Source of the DNA: Marmoricola sp. URHB0036
GTDB taxonomy: Bacteria > Actinomycetota > Actinomycetes > Propionibacteriales > Nocardioidaceae
Direction: 5' to 3'
Length of the DNA stretch: 64,000 nt
Assembly (NCBI RefSeq): GCF_000426045.1
Contig: NZ_AUEP01000010.1
Coordinates: 148,078 to 212,077 of the forward strand
A program made the position numbers and the translations under genes. The notes beneath the pieces were generated by a model that was given only the letters and a program-made list of their open reading frames with translations, made no database searches and had not been told where the DNA came from. Positions 1 through 7,071 of the stretch are shown in pieces. Within the stretch, counting starts at the first letter, position 1. The number at the start of each line of letters is the position of its first letter.

Positions 1-49
1 GTGGCCGCGAGGGACGTGGCCGCTAGGGACGTGGCCGCTAGGGACGTGG
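1..49. repeat. 15-bp tandem repeat, about three units
   Basis: Three consecutive 15-bp units close to GTGGCCGCTAGGGAC start at bases 1, 16 and 31; the first has a g for the t at unit position 10. The array continues off the left edge of the window. The minus-strand TAG stop of the small gene at 38-295 lies in the third unit. No function is evident; it could be a replication-slippage array. Confidence 0.7.
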
Positions 50-295
50 GGTCCGCTCCCGCAGCCAGCTGAGTGTCCCGGCCTCGACCCCGCGCAGCTT
101 CGGAGTGGCCGCCACCGGGGCGACGAACAGCTTGGCGTCCTCCGACAGCGCCCACTTCAGCTCGTGGAAGACCCGCGACAACGTGTCGCTGCTGTCGATG
201 AGGAGCAGGCCGGGTGCGGCGACCCGGACCTCCGTCCACGGACCGGGGAGGTGGGGCTCGGGGAGCTCGGAGACCCAGGCGACGTAGACCGTCAC
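38..295 (-). CDS. Small hypothetical protein (85 aa)
   Basis: An 85-residue soluble protein without a signal peptide or membrane segment. I do not recognise the family. Its ATG overlaps the stop of the oxidoreductase gene at 292-1878 by four bases (ATGA), so the two are probably translationally coupled and this protein may work with that enzyme. The C-terminus (RERTPRP) runs into the 15-bp tandem repeat, so its length may vary between strains. Reality of the gene rests on the coupled start and codon pattern. Confidence 0.6.
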   Translation of the reverse strand: MTVYVAWVSELPEPHLPGPWTEVRVAAPGLLLIDSSDTLSRVFHELKWALSEDAKLFVAPVAATPKLRGVEAGTLSWLRERTPRP

Positions 296-1878
296 CCACG
301 CCTCCCGGTCAGTCGTCGGACCCGGTGATGGGCCAGCGCGGCGCGGGCAGCGTTCATGCCCGCGGCGCCGTGCACCCCGCCGCCGGGGTGGGCCGAGGCG
401 CCACCGAGGTAGAGGCCGGGTACGCCGGTCTCGGCCCGTCCCAGACCCGGGACCGGGCGGAGCACCAGCTCCTGACGCAGCCGGGAGGTGCCGCCGTTGA
501 TGGCACCGCCGATGAGGTTGGCGTCACGGCTCTCCAGCTCGTGGGGGCCCAGGATGCGCCGCTGAGACACCAGCGAGCCGAACCCGGGCGCGAGCCTCTC
601 GAACCGCGCCTGCATCCGGTCGGCGAACCGTTCGAGGTCGTCCTGGTCCCAGGCTCCGCGGATGCCGCCGTCACCGGCGTCGCTGCGGGTCTTCTGCGGC
701 ACGTGGGTGTAGGCCCACATCGACTCGGTACCGGGAGGCGATCGCGTCGGGTCGCTCGTCGTCATCTGACCGGCCAGCATGAACGGCCGCGCGGGGATGT
801 AGCCGTCGGAGACCTGGCTGGTCGCCTCGACCATGTCGGCGACGCTGTCCGCGATGTGCACGGTGCCCGGTGCCTTGGCAGGCGCACTGGCCCAGGGGAC
901 CGGTCCGCTCAGAGCCCAGTCGACCTTCACCGTCGACGGGTCGAGCTGGAAGCGGCGCATCCCGTGACGGACGCGTGCGGGTACGACGGAGGGGTCCAGC
1001 AGGTCACCGTACAGCCTGGGCGCGACGACCGTCGCCACCACGGCCCGCTCGGCGGTGAAGGTCTCACCGCCCGCGTGCACGGTGCGGGCGCGTCCGTGCG
1101 AGGTACCGATGTGGTCGACCGGCGAGGAGCACCGCACCTCCCCACCCAACGACCGCAGTCGCCGGGCCAGGGCCTGGGTCAGCTCTCCTGCCCCGCCCTC
1201 GGGCACCGGGAAGCCACCCGTCTGGCCCATCATGCTCATCAGGAGTGCCATCAGCCCGGACCCGCGCTCGTCGAGCGGGATGTCGGCGTGGCCGGCGTTG
1301 CCGGCGAGCAGAACCTGCGGTGCCTCTCCACCGAACCACGCTCGCCCGAGCTCGTCGGCGGGAGTCAGCAGGTCCTTGACCAGCGAGGGACCACCGGCGC
1401 GGGGGAGCCGGAGCAACCCACCGATCGAGGCTCGCACGGGCGGAAACGGGGTCAGCAGTCCCTGGATCAGCTGCTCGCCGATGACGTCCCACCGGTCGCA
1501 CAGCTCCAGCCAGGCGCTGCCGTCCCCGGGGTGCCGGTCGTCGAACCAGCCGGCGGTGACCTGACGGTCGCGGTCGAGCAGGGCCCAGGACCCGTCGGGG
1601 AGGGGATGGCCCAGCACGGCGGGTGCGTGTCGCCAGACCAGGCCGTGCTCCTCGAGACGGAAGGAGTGGATCGTCGGCGACGCGGCTGCGAGCGGGTAGA
1701 ACGCGCTGAAGGTGTCGTGCACGAAGTCCGGATGCACGTCGTTGTCACTCCGGACCGCGCCGCCGAGGTCGGGTTGTTCCTCCAGCACGAGCACCGACCA
1801 GCCGGCGTCGACGAGGTGGTTGGCGGCGACCAGGCCGTTGGGTCCCGAGCCGATGACGATCGCGTCGTACCGGTTCAC
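292..1878 (-). CDS. FAD-dependent phytoene-dehydrogenase-like oxidoreductase
   Basis: A 528-residue flavoprotein of the CrtI/amine-oxidase-like superfamily. The N-terminus carries a classical dinucleotide-binding beta-alpha-beta unit (GSGPNG at about residues 10-15, followed by an acidic E-E end of strand 2 near residue 33). A C-terminal FAD-binding segment ends with a G-G-G-V-H-G-A-A-G-M-N pattern typical of phytoene-desaturase-like enzymes. No carotenoid genes lie nearby, so the substrate is unknown; many family members act on lipids or isoprenoids. It leads a two-gene operon with the 85-residue protein. A downstream neighbour on the same strand is an SRPBCC protein starting at 2345. Confidence 0.85.
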   Translation of the reverse strand: MNRYDAIVIGSGPNGLVAANHLVDAGWSVLVLEEQPDLGGAVRSDNDVHPDFVHDTFSAFYPLAAASPTIHSFRLEEHGLVWRHAPAVLGHPLPDGSWALLDRDRQVTAGWFDDRHPGDGSAWLELCDRWDVIGEQLIQGLLTPFPPVRASIGGLLRLPRAGGPSLVKDLLTPADELGRAWFGGEAPQVLLAGNAGHADIPLDERGSGLMALLMSMMGQTGGFPVPEGGAGELTQALARRLRSLGGEVRCSSPVDHIGTSHGRARTVHAGGETFTAERAVVATVVAPRLYGDLLDPSVVPARVRHGMRRFQLDPSTVKVDWALSGPVPWASAPAKAPGTVHIADSVADMVEATSQVSDGYIPARPFMLAGQMTTSDPTRSPPGTESMWAYTHVPQKTRSDAGDGGIRGAWDQDDLERFADRMQARFERLAPGFGSLVSQRRILGPHELESRDANLIGGAINGGTSRLRQELVLRPVPGLGRAETGVPGLYLGGASAHPGGGVHGAAGMNAARAALAHHRVRRLTGRRG

Positions 1879-1907
1879 GGCTGGATCACTTCTGAGTCAC
1901 TTCTGGG

Positions 1908-2345
1908 TCACGGTCGGCGTTCGGCCAGGAAGGCCAGGCGACGCAGGCTCTCGGTGTTGCGCCACTGGATGCCAGGTGCGCGCACCGGTTTGGGCACCAG
2001 CTTGCCGGGCCCGCTCGCGGCGTCCTCGCTCATCACGACTCGGGTGCCGGCGCCCTGGACGCTGAGGTCGAGCGTCACGTCGGCCTCGCCGAGGAACGGC
2101 CAGGCCTTGGCACGCAAGGACAGCTTCTGGAGCGGCTCGCACGCGGTGATCTCGGTGTCGTCGTCGAGCACCGCCGGCCAGACGCCGACCGAGTGGTGGA
2201 TCCGCGACCCGACAGCCGGCCAGTCCTCGTCGACGTCTCGCATGCGCGTGGCTCCGACGACCCAGAGGGGGTAGAGCCAGCCGTCGGCCAACACCTCCCA
2301 GACGCGCTGCGGGGTGGTGTTGATGACGCGCTCGACGGTGGTCAT
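1908..2345 (-). CDS. SRPBCC (START-like) family protein
   Basis: A 145-residue protein with the polyketide-cyclase/dehydrase-like SRPBCC pattern: the start TTVERVINTTPQRVWEVLAD matches the first strand and helix of the fold, and the C-terminal part has a long amphipathic helix (about residues 115-140). These proteins form a hydrophobic ligand pocket and bind lipids or aromatic compounds; the ligand here is unknown. I chose the internal ATG at 2345 because homologues begin just before the V-E-R strand; an upstream ATG at 2378 would add 11 residues. It lies 29 bp upstream of the oxidoreductase gene on the same strand and may be co-transcribed with it. Confidence 0.75.
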   Translation of the reverse strand: MTTVERVINTTPQRVWEVLADGWLYPLWVVGATRMRDVDEDWPAVGSRIHHSVGVWPAVLDDDTEITACEPLQKLSLRAKAWPFLGEADVTLDLSVQGAGTRVVMSEDAASGPGKLVPKPVRAPGIQWRNTESLRRLAFLAERRP

Positions 2346-2440
2346 GTGCGTGAAGGTACCCGGCAATCGGACCGGCACACTCCGGGGACAGGACCAGCCC
2401 CGGTCGACTGACCGGAGCTGGTGGTGTGTCGCGATGATGG

Positions 2441-2514
2441 CGACCCCGACGGGACTCGAACCCGCGGCCTCCGCCGTGACAGGGCGGCGCGCTAACCAAC
2501 TGCGCTACGGGGCC
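2441..2514 (-). tRNA. tRNA-Asp (GTC)
   Basis: Read on the minus strand, a full cloverleaf of 74 nt: acceptor GGCCCCG pairs with CGGGGTC, the D-arm has AGCGCAGTTGGTTAGCGC, the anticodon stem CCGCC/GGCGG encloses loop CTGTCAC (anticodon GTC), and the T-arm is CGCGGGTTCGAGTCCCGT-like. Discriminator G. CCA is not encoded. It lies downstream of tRNA-Glu, a common actinobacterial order. Confidence 0.96.
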
Positions 2515-2546
2515 TGGATGGTGCTGTGCAACGTGCGGTTCGCTCT

Positions 2547-2591
2547 GGAAGCGAAGCCACGGAATGCTAACCCATACGGGGGGTCGCTTCC
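2547..2591. repeat. Inverted repeat between tRNA-Asp and the tRNA-Glu fragment
   Basis: GGAAGCGA at 2547-2554 and TCGCTTCC at 2584-2591 form an 8-bp stem around a 29-nt loop. It may be a processing or terminator-like structure in the tRNA transcript. No T-run follows. Confidence 0.4.
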
Positions 2592-2599
2592 GAATCGAG

Positions 2600-2635
2600 C
2601 ACCCCCAACGGGATTCGAACCCGTGCTACCGCCGT
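2600..2635 (-). pseudogene. tRNA-Glu 3'-half fragment (duplicated T-arm and acceptor end)
   Basis: These 36 bases are identical to bases 2667-2702, the 3' half of the intact tRNA-Glu. The copy keeps the T-arm and 3' acceptor strand but lacks the anticodon loop: the CCGCC and GGCGG stem halves are separated by only two bases, and no 5' half is recognisable. The offset is 67 bp. A second tRNA 3' end next to a complete tRNA is what integration at a tRNA leaves behind, or it is a local duplication. Confidence 0.8.
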
Positions 2636-2666
2636 TGGCGGAGCCGGGGTCGGGACCCCGCACCCG

Positions 2667-2739
2667 CACCCCCAACGGGATTCGAACCCGTGCTACCGCC
2701 GTGAAAGGGCGGGGTCCTGGGCCGCTAGACGATGGGGGC
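2667..2739 (-). tRNA. tRNA-Glu (TTC)
   Basis: A 73-nt cloverleaf on the minus strand: acceptor GCCCCCA pairs with TGGGGGT, with a G-T first pair. The anticodon stem CCGCC/GGCGG encloses loop CTTTCAC (anticodon TTC), and the T-loop is GTTCGAATC. Discriminator G. It lies upstream of the 3'-half fragment and tRNA-Asp and is probably transcribed with them. Confidence 0.96.
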
Positions 2740-2793
2740 CCGATGCGCCCGGCGGGCCGAGCGCAACGGAGGAAAGTGTAGGGGACCGCCCGG

Positions 2794-3141
2794 TCAGGCG
2801 TAGCCGAGGTCGTGGAGCTCGTCGTCGTCGATGCCGAAGTGGTGCGCGATCTCGTGTACGACGGTGATGCGGACCTCCTCGACGAGCTCCTCGGCCGACT
2901 CGCACATCCGCAGCAACGGCCCGCGGTAGACGAAGATCCGGTCGGGCGGCAGGAAGGTGTAGCTGCTGTCGCGCTCGGTGAGCGGGATGCCGTCGTACAG
3001 GCCGAGCAGGTCGGGGTCGTCAGCGGGCGGCTCCGGCTCGACGAGTACGACGCAGTTGTCGATCAGGCTGGTCAGCTCGGCAGGGATCCCGTCGAGCGCC
3101 TCGGCCACCAGCGCGTCGAACTCGTCCTCGCCGACCTGCAT
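2794..3141 (-). CDS. Zincin-like metallopeptidase family protein
   Basis: A 115-residue protein with the zinc-binding motif HEIAHHFGI at about residues 96-104, the HExxH-plus-distal-H arrangement of the small actinobacterial metallopeptidases with a C-terminal zincin domain. No signal peptide, so it should be cytoplasmic; substrates of this family are not known. The ATG at 3141 lies 5 bp after the stop of the P450 gene, so the two are probably co-transcribed. Length and the acidic N-terminal half (V-L-V-E-P-E-P-P) match the family. Confidence 0.85.
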   Translation of the reverse strand: MQVGEDEFDALVAEALDGIPAELTSLIDNCVVLVEPEPPADDPDLLGLYDGIPLTERDSSYTFLPPDRIFVYRGPLLRMCESAEELVEEVRITVVHEIAHHFGIDDDELHDLGYA

Positions 3142-3146
3142 GCCGC

Positions 3147-4472
3147 TCACGCCACGCGGTCGCCGGACGGGACGAGGCGCGCCGGGAGCCGCTCGTAGCC
3201 ACGCAGGATGCGGGTCGGTCTCCGGGTTGCGCCGGCTTCGAGCCGGAGGTCGGGGAAGCGCTCGAGCAGGGTCCGCAGACCGACCTCGCCCTCCATGCGT
3301 GCGAGGGCGGCGCCGAGGCAGTAGTGGCGACCGGCGGAGAAGGAGACGTGGTCGCGGGCGTTGGGCCGGCCGACGAGGAAGGTGTCCGGGTCGTCGAAGA
3401 CACCGGGATCGCGGTTGGCCCCGGCGAGCAGGGTGGTGACGACCTCGCCCCGTCGTACGGGCACACCGGCGACGACCGTGTCCGCGGTGCACAGCCGGCC
3501 GGTCAGCAGCACCGGGGGATCGACGCGGAGGACCTCGTCGACGGCGTTGGGCCACAGCGACGGGTCCTCGCGCAGCCGCTGGAGCTGGTCGGGGTGCTGC
3601 AGCAGCAGCGCGATGCCGTTGCCCAGCAGGTTGACGGTGGTCTCGAAGCCGGCCGCCAGCACGAGCCCGGCCGTGGCCTTGAGCTCGGCGTCGTCGAGCC
3701 CGACGCCCTCCTCCTGGACGCGTACGAGCTGGCTCATCAGGTCGTCGCCCGACTCGCGCCGCAGGTGGTTCAGGTGCGCGTCGAGCCAGGTCTCGAACTC
3801 CTTCAGGCCTCGCTCGACGCGACGGAACTCGCGGAACCCCAGACCGAGGTCGAGGCTGGGCGCCGCGGCGTTGCCGAACTCGAGCACCCGCTCGCGGTCC
3901 TCCGGCGGTACGCCGAGGATCTCGGCGATCACGGTCACCGGTAGCTGGCTGCAGTACGCCGCGACGAGGTCGACCGGGCTGCTCGGGTCGAGGGAGTCGA
4001 GCAGCTCGTCGGCGATCTGCTGGGTGCGACCACGGAGGTTCTCCACCGCCCTGGCCGTGAACACCCGCGTGACCAGCTTGCGGTAGCGGGTGTGGTCGGG
4101 CGGCTCGCTGACCAGCAGCGAGGGGGGCACCAGAGGCCCGAGCTGGTCGGGATCCTCGGCCCACACGCCGATGCGACCGAGCAACCCCTCTCCGGGCTCG
4201 AAGATGCCGGACCGGAAGTCGCTGCTGGTGAGCACGTCCTTCACGGTCGGGAGCGTGGCGGTGATCAGGGCGTACTTCGACCGGTGCAACGGCCCGCTGG
4301 CGCGGATCTCGTCAGCGAGGTCGTAGAGCCCCTCGCTGTCCTCGACCACCCCGCCGGCGATCAGGCGGCCCTGTACGTCGCCCTGGCGCGCGGCCCGGCG
4401 CATCAGCACCTTGGGCAGTCCGTGGCCCAGGGCCCACCGCACCGTGGGCTTCACCGGCTCGAGCAACGACAT
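3147..4472 (-). CDS. Cytochrome P450
   Basis: A 441-residue bacterial class I P450. Visible hallmarks are the C-helix H-x-x-x-R (HTRYR near 127), the I-helix oxygen-binding motif AGFETT (274-279), EVLR of the K-helix ExxR (313-316) and the heme loop FSAGRHYCLG (378-387) with Cys385 as heme ligand. No membrane anchor. The substrate cannot be read from sequence; ferredoxin partners are not adjacent, although a ferredoxin-reductase-type protein lies at 5850-6986. I chose the ATG at 4472 (MSLLEPVK); an upstream ATG at 4499 would add nine residues of poor similarity. Confidence 0.92.
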   Translation of the reverse strand: MSLLEPVKPTVRWALGHGLPKVLMRRAARQGDVQGRLIAGGVVEDSEGLYDLADEIRASGPLHRSKYALITATLPTVKDVLTSSDFRSGIFEPGEGLLGRIGVWAEDPDQLGPLVPPSLLVSEPPDHTRYRKLVTRVFTARAVENLRGRTQQIADELLDSLDPSSPVDLVAAYCSQLPVTVIAEILGVPPEDRERVLEFGNAAAPSLDLGLGFREFRRVERGLKEFETWLDAHLNHLRRESGDDLMSQLVRVQEEGVGLDDAELKATAGLVLAAGFETTVNLLGNGIALLLQHPDQLQRLREDPSLWPNAVDEVLRVDPPVLLTGRLCTADTVVAGVPVRRGEVVTTLLAGANRDPGVFDDPDTFLVGRPNARDHVSFSAGRHYCLGAALARMEGEVGLRTLLERFPDLRLEAGATRRPTRILRGYERLPARLVPSGDRVA

Positions 4473-4567
4473 CCCTGCTCCTGTCCTCGGGTACGGCACC
4501 GAGTCTGCCGGACCCGCGGTGAGGTCGGGGCGGGCTGTGTCGGAGGTCTCCTCCAGCGAGCTCCCCC

Positions 4568-4636
4568 GGACATGCGAATGTGGCGGGTGAGCCGGAAGTC
4601 CGGCTCGCCCGCCACATCAGTGACACTCGCATGTCC
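4568..4636. repeat. Family A palindromic element, copy 1
   Basis: Begins ggACATGCGAATGT and ends with a one-base variant of the inverse (ACTCGCATGTcc). The core is an almost perfect hairpin, TGGCGGG-GAGCCGG against CCGGCTC-GCCCGCCA. It lies between the 5' end of the P450 gene and the 3' end of the desaturase gene and could also terminate desaturase transcription. Sister copies lie at 38014, 40965, 42038, 48395 and 48502. Confidence 0.85.
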
Positions 4637-4666
4637 GCGGGCGGCCCCCCGGCCCGCCCGAGGTCC

Positions 4667-5815
4667 TCAGGCGGCGACCGGGCGCTCCTCGCGCTGCGGG
4701 AGCGGCGTCGGGGTCGCGTTGGTGCCCATGAAGTTGTTGGGCAGCGACAGGCGGATCACCTTGTGCCAGGCCGAGGCGACCTGGCTCACCAGCGAGCCGG
4801 TCGTGTACTCGAGGCCGTAGCGCTCGAAGACGTCCTTCACGTGGGGCGCGATCTCCTTGTAGCGGTTGCTGGGGAGGTCGGGGAACAGGTGGTGCTCGAT
4901 CTGGAAGGACAGGTTGCCGGTCATCATGTGCATCGCGTTGGAGCCGGAGACGTTGGCCGAGCCGAGCATCTGACGGACGTACCACTCGCCCTTGCTCTCG
5001 CCCTCGATGGAGTGCTTCTCGAAGGTCTGCACGCCCTCGGGGAAGTGGCCGCACATGATCACCGAGTGGGTCCACAGGTTGCGGACCAGGTTGGCGGTGA
5101 AGTTTGCGGTGATGGTGTGCAGGAACGACGGGCCCGACAGGATCGGGTGGACGACGTAGTCCTTGGTCACCTGGCGACGGATCTTGCGGCCGGTGGCGCG
5201 GAGCTTGGCCTTGAACGCCGGGGTCTTCGTGAGCTTCTTCTTGATCGCGCGACCGAGCTCGAGGTCGTAGGCCGCGATGCCGTACTCGAAGAAGCAGGCG
5301 TTGATGAAGTTCCACAGCGGCTGCGCGAGGTAGACGGGGTGCCAGCGCTGGTCCTCGTCGACGCGCATGATGCCGTAGCCGAGGTCGTTGTCCTTGCCGA
5401 CGACGTTGGTGAAGTTGTGGTGCAGCTCGTTGTGCGAGTGCTTCCACTGCTCGGCCGGCGAGGCGTTGTCCCACTCCCACGTCGTGGAGTGGATCTTCGG
5501 GTCACGCATCCAGTCCCACTGGCCGTGCATGACGTTGTGGCCGATCTCCATGTTCTCGAGGATCTTGGCGACCGAGAGGCCCGCCGTACCCACGAACCAG
5601 GCCGGCGGGAACAGCGAGAACAGGAGTACGGCGCGCGAGCCGAGCTCGAGCTTGCGCTGGGTGTCGATGACCTTGCGGATGTACGCCGCGTCGCTGGCCC
5701 CGCGCTTCTCGATGAACTCGGCGCGGATCGCGTCGAGCTCGCGACCGATCTCCTCGATGTCCTCGGGGGACAGGTGGTCGATGGGGCTGGTGGGCTTCTT
5801 CTGCAGGACGGTCAT
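4667..5815 (-). CDS. Membrane fatty acid desaturase (DesA3-like)
   Basis: A 382-residue di-iron acyl desaturase. The three histidine boxes are clear: GHNVMH (92-97), HNELHH (128-133) and QIEHH (305-309). Hydrophobic stretches around residues 62-85 and 160-185 and near the third box are the membrane segments. It should introduce a double bond into membrane acyl chains using electrons from the ferredoxin reductase encoded just upstream at 5850-6986. The same pair is known in M. tuberculosis (DesA3/Rv3229c with Rv3230c). ATG at 5815 is preceded by AAGGAG at good distance; a longer frame has no ribosome site. The chain-length and position specificity are not readable. Confidence 0.92.
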   Translation of the reverse strand: MTVLQKKPTSPIDHLSPEDIEEIGRELDAIRAEFIEKRGASDAAYIRKVIDTQRKLELGSRAVLLFSLFPPAWFVGTAGLSVAKILENMEIGHNVMHGQWDWMRDPKIHSTTWEWDNASPAEQWKHSHNELHHNFTNVVGKDNDLGYGIMRVDEDQRWHPVYLAQPLWNFINACFFEYGIAAYDLELGRAIKKKLTKTPAFKAKLRATGRKIRRQVTKDYVVHPILSGPSFLHTITANFTANLVRNLWTHSVIMCGHFPEGVQTFEKHSIEGESKGEWYVRQMLGSANVSGSNAMHMMTGNLSFQIEHHLFPDLPSNRYKEIAPHVKDVFERYGLEYTTGSLVSQVASAWHKVIRLSLPNNFMGTNATPTPLPQREERPVAA

Positions 5816-5826
5816 GGGCTCTCCTT

Positions 5827-5847
5827 GTGGTTGAGCTTGTCGAAACC
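5827..5847. repeat. Short dispersed-repeat-like sequence (GTTTCGACAAGCTCAAC)
   Basis: On the minus strand this reads GGTTTCGACAAGCTCAACCA, a sequence I recall as widely dispersed in high-GC actinobacterial genomes. Here it fills almost the whole spacer between the reductase stop and the desaturase ribosome binding site. Only this copy is seen in the window. Confidence 0.4.
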
Positions 5848-5849
5848 GG

Positions 5850-6986
5850 TCAGTGGTCGATCTGGCAGCTGCCGGCGGCAGCGTTGATGCAGGTCTGGAT
5901 GCGGACGCCGTCACCCTCGACGGCGGTGGTGATCTCGCCGGTGCGCAGGTCTCGCACGGAGCCCTCGCGCATCGGCAGCACGCAGCCGTAGCAGATGCCC
6001 ATGCGGCACCCGCTCGGCATGAGTACGCCGGCCTCCTCGGCCTGCTCGAGGATGGGCCGATCGCCGGTCGCCTCGAGGGTGGTGCCGTTCTTCAGGAAGC
6101 TGACGGTGCCGCCCTCGCCGACGACCAGGGGCGTGACGCGGAACTGCTCGGTGAGCAGCGTCATCCCGCGCTCGGCGTGGTGGGTCTCGAGGGCGTCGAG
6201 CAGGCCGGCGGGACCGCACGCGAAGGTGGTGCGCTCCTGCAGGTCGGGCACGAGCTCGTCGAGGTCGTCGACGTCGAGGATGCCGTGCTCGTCGTCGTAC
6301 CGCGCGACCAGGCGGATCATCCCGGCCTCGTCGAGCGAGCGCAGGTTGTCGATGAAGATCGAGTGCGGCTCGCTGGGTGCGACGTGCACGACGGTGACGT
6401 CGAAGTCGGCGCTCCGCTCGAGGCGCACCGCGCCGGAGTCGGCGACCGGGAACAGGTTGCGCAGCATCCCGATGACCGGGGTGATGCCGGACCCGGCGGT
6501 GACGAACAGGAACTTGCCGCCCTCGGGCGGGAGCACGAACTCGCCGGCAGCCTGCTCGAGGTGGACGAGGGTGCCGGGACGGCAGTCGCGGACGATGTGG
6601 TTGCTGACCTTGCCCTCCGGCACCGCCTTGACGGTGATGGAGATGTGGCCGTCGGCCCGCGGACCGTGGGTCAGCGAGTAGGCCCGCCACAGGCGGACGC
6701 CGTCGACGTCGATGCCGACGCGGACGTACTGCCCGGGGATGTGTCCCGCCCAGTCGGCGCCGGGCTTGATCACCAGGGTCGCGGCGTCCTCGGTCTCGGG
6801 CGTCACCGAGACGACCCGGCCGCGGAGGTCGGCGCCGCGGCGCAACGGGTTGAACACGTCGAGGTAGTCGGCCGGCACCAGCGGTGTCGCGGCCAGCTCG
6901 GCGAGGCGGCGGGCGCCGTCGCGGATCGAACGGCCCAGCGCCAGGGGACGCCAGGCGTCGCCGGTGGGGAAGGTCGTCGTGGCCAT
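5850..6986 (-). CDS. Ferredoxin reductase with C-terminal 2Fe-2S domain, desaturase partner
   Basis: A 378-residue electron-transfer protein. Domains in order: a FAD-binding barrel (RVGIDVDGVRLWRAYSLT, with RAYS contacting FAD), an NAD(P)H-binding Rossmann domain (FVTAGSGITPVIGML), and a plant-type 2Fe-2S ferredoxin with cysteines at about 327, 332, 335 and 366 (C-x4-C-x2-C-x30-C). It likely passes electrons from NAD(P)H to the adjacent desaturase, as Rv3230c does for DesA3. It is first in the operon; the promoter should lie in 6987-7071, shared with the divergent PucR gene. Confidence 0.92.
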   Translation of the reverse strand: MATTTFPTGDAWRPLALGRSIRDGARRLAELAATPLVPADYLDVFNPLRRGADLRGRVVSVTPETEDAATLVIKPGADWAGHIPGQYVRVGIDVDGVRLWRAYSLTHGPRADGHISITVKAVPEGKVSNHIVRDCRPGTLVHLEQAAGEFVLPPEGGKFLFVTAGSGITPVIGMLRNLFPVADSGAVRLERSADFDVTVVHVAPSEPHSIFIDNLRSLDEAGMIRLVARYDDEHGILDVDDLDELVPDLQERTTFACGPAGLLDALETHHAERGMTLLTEQFRVTPLVVGEGGTVSFLKNGTTLEATGDRPILEQAEEAGVLMPSGCRMGICYGCVLPMREGSVRDLRTGEITTAVEGDGVRIQTCINAAAGSCQIDH

Positions 6987-7000
6987 GTATCCAGAGTGGT

Positions 7001-7020
7001 GTGAAAACCGGTTAAAGTCA
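7001..7020. promoter_or_regulatory. Divergent promoter region with AACCGGTT palindrome
   Basis: The 85-bp gap between the reductase and the PucR-type regulator holds the 8-bp palindrome AACCGGTT (7006-7013) inside an A/T-richer patch, tgaaaACCGGTtaaagtca. Such a site would suit a regulator controlling the divergent desaturase operon. The binding partner is inference. Confidence 0.4.
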
Positions 7021-7071
7021 TGACCAGAGCGCGTGAATCAACCCTGCTCGATTGTTCGCGGAGGACAAAAG

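Noticed and set aside
214..2274. Long open frame opposite the oxidoreductase gene
   Set aside because: High-GC codon bias opens antisense frames. The translated product is low-complexity and lacks any domain, while the minus-strand frame has clear FAD motifs.
2600..2660. A second functional tRNA-Glu
   Set aside because: Only the 3' half is present; the anticodon loop and 5' acceptor strand are missing.
4568..4636. Simple rho-independent terminator only
   Set aside because: The same end sequences recur at five other places, in tandem and non-terminal positions, so a repeat family explains it better, though terminator activity is possible.
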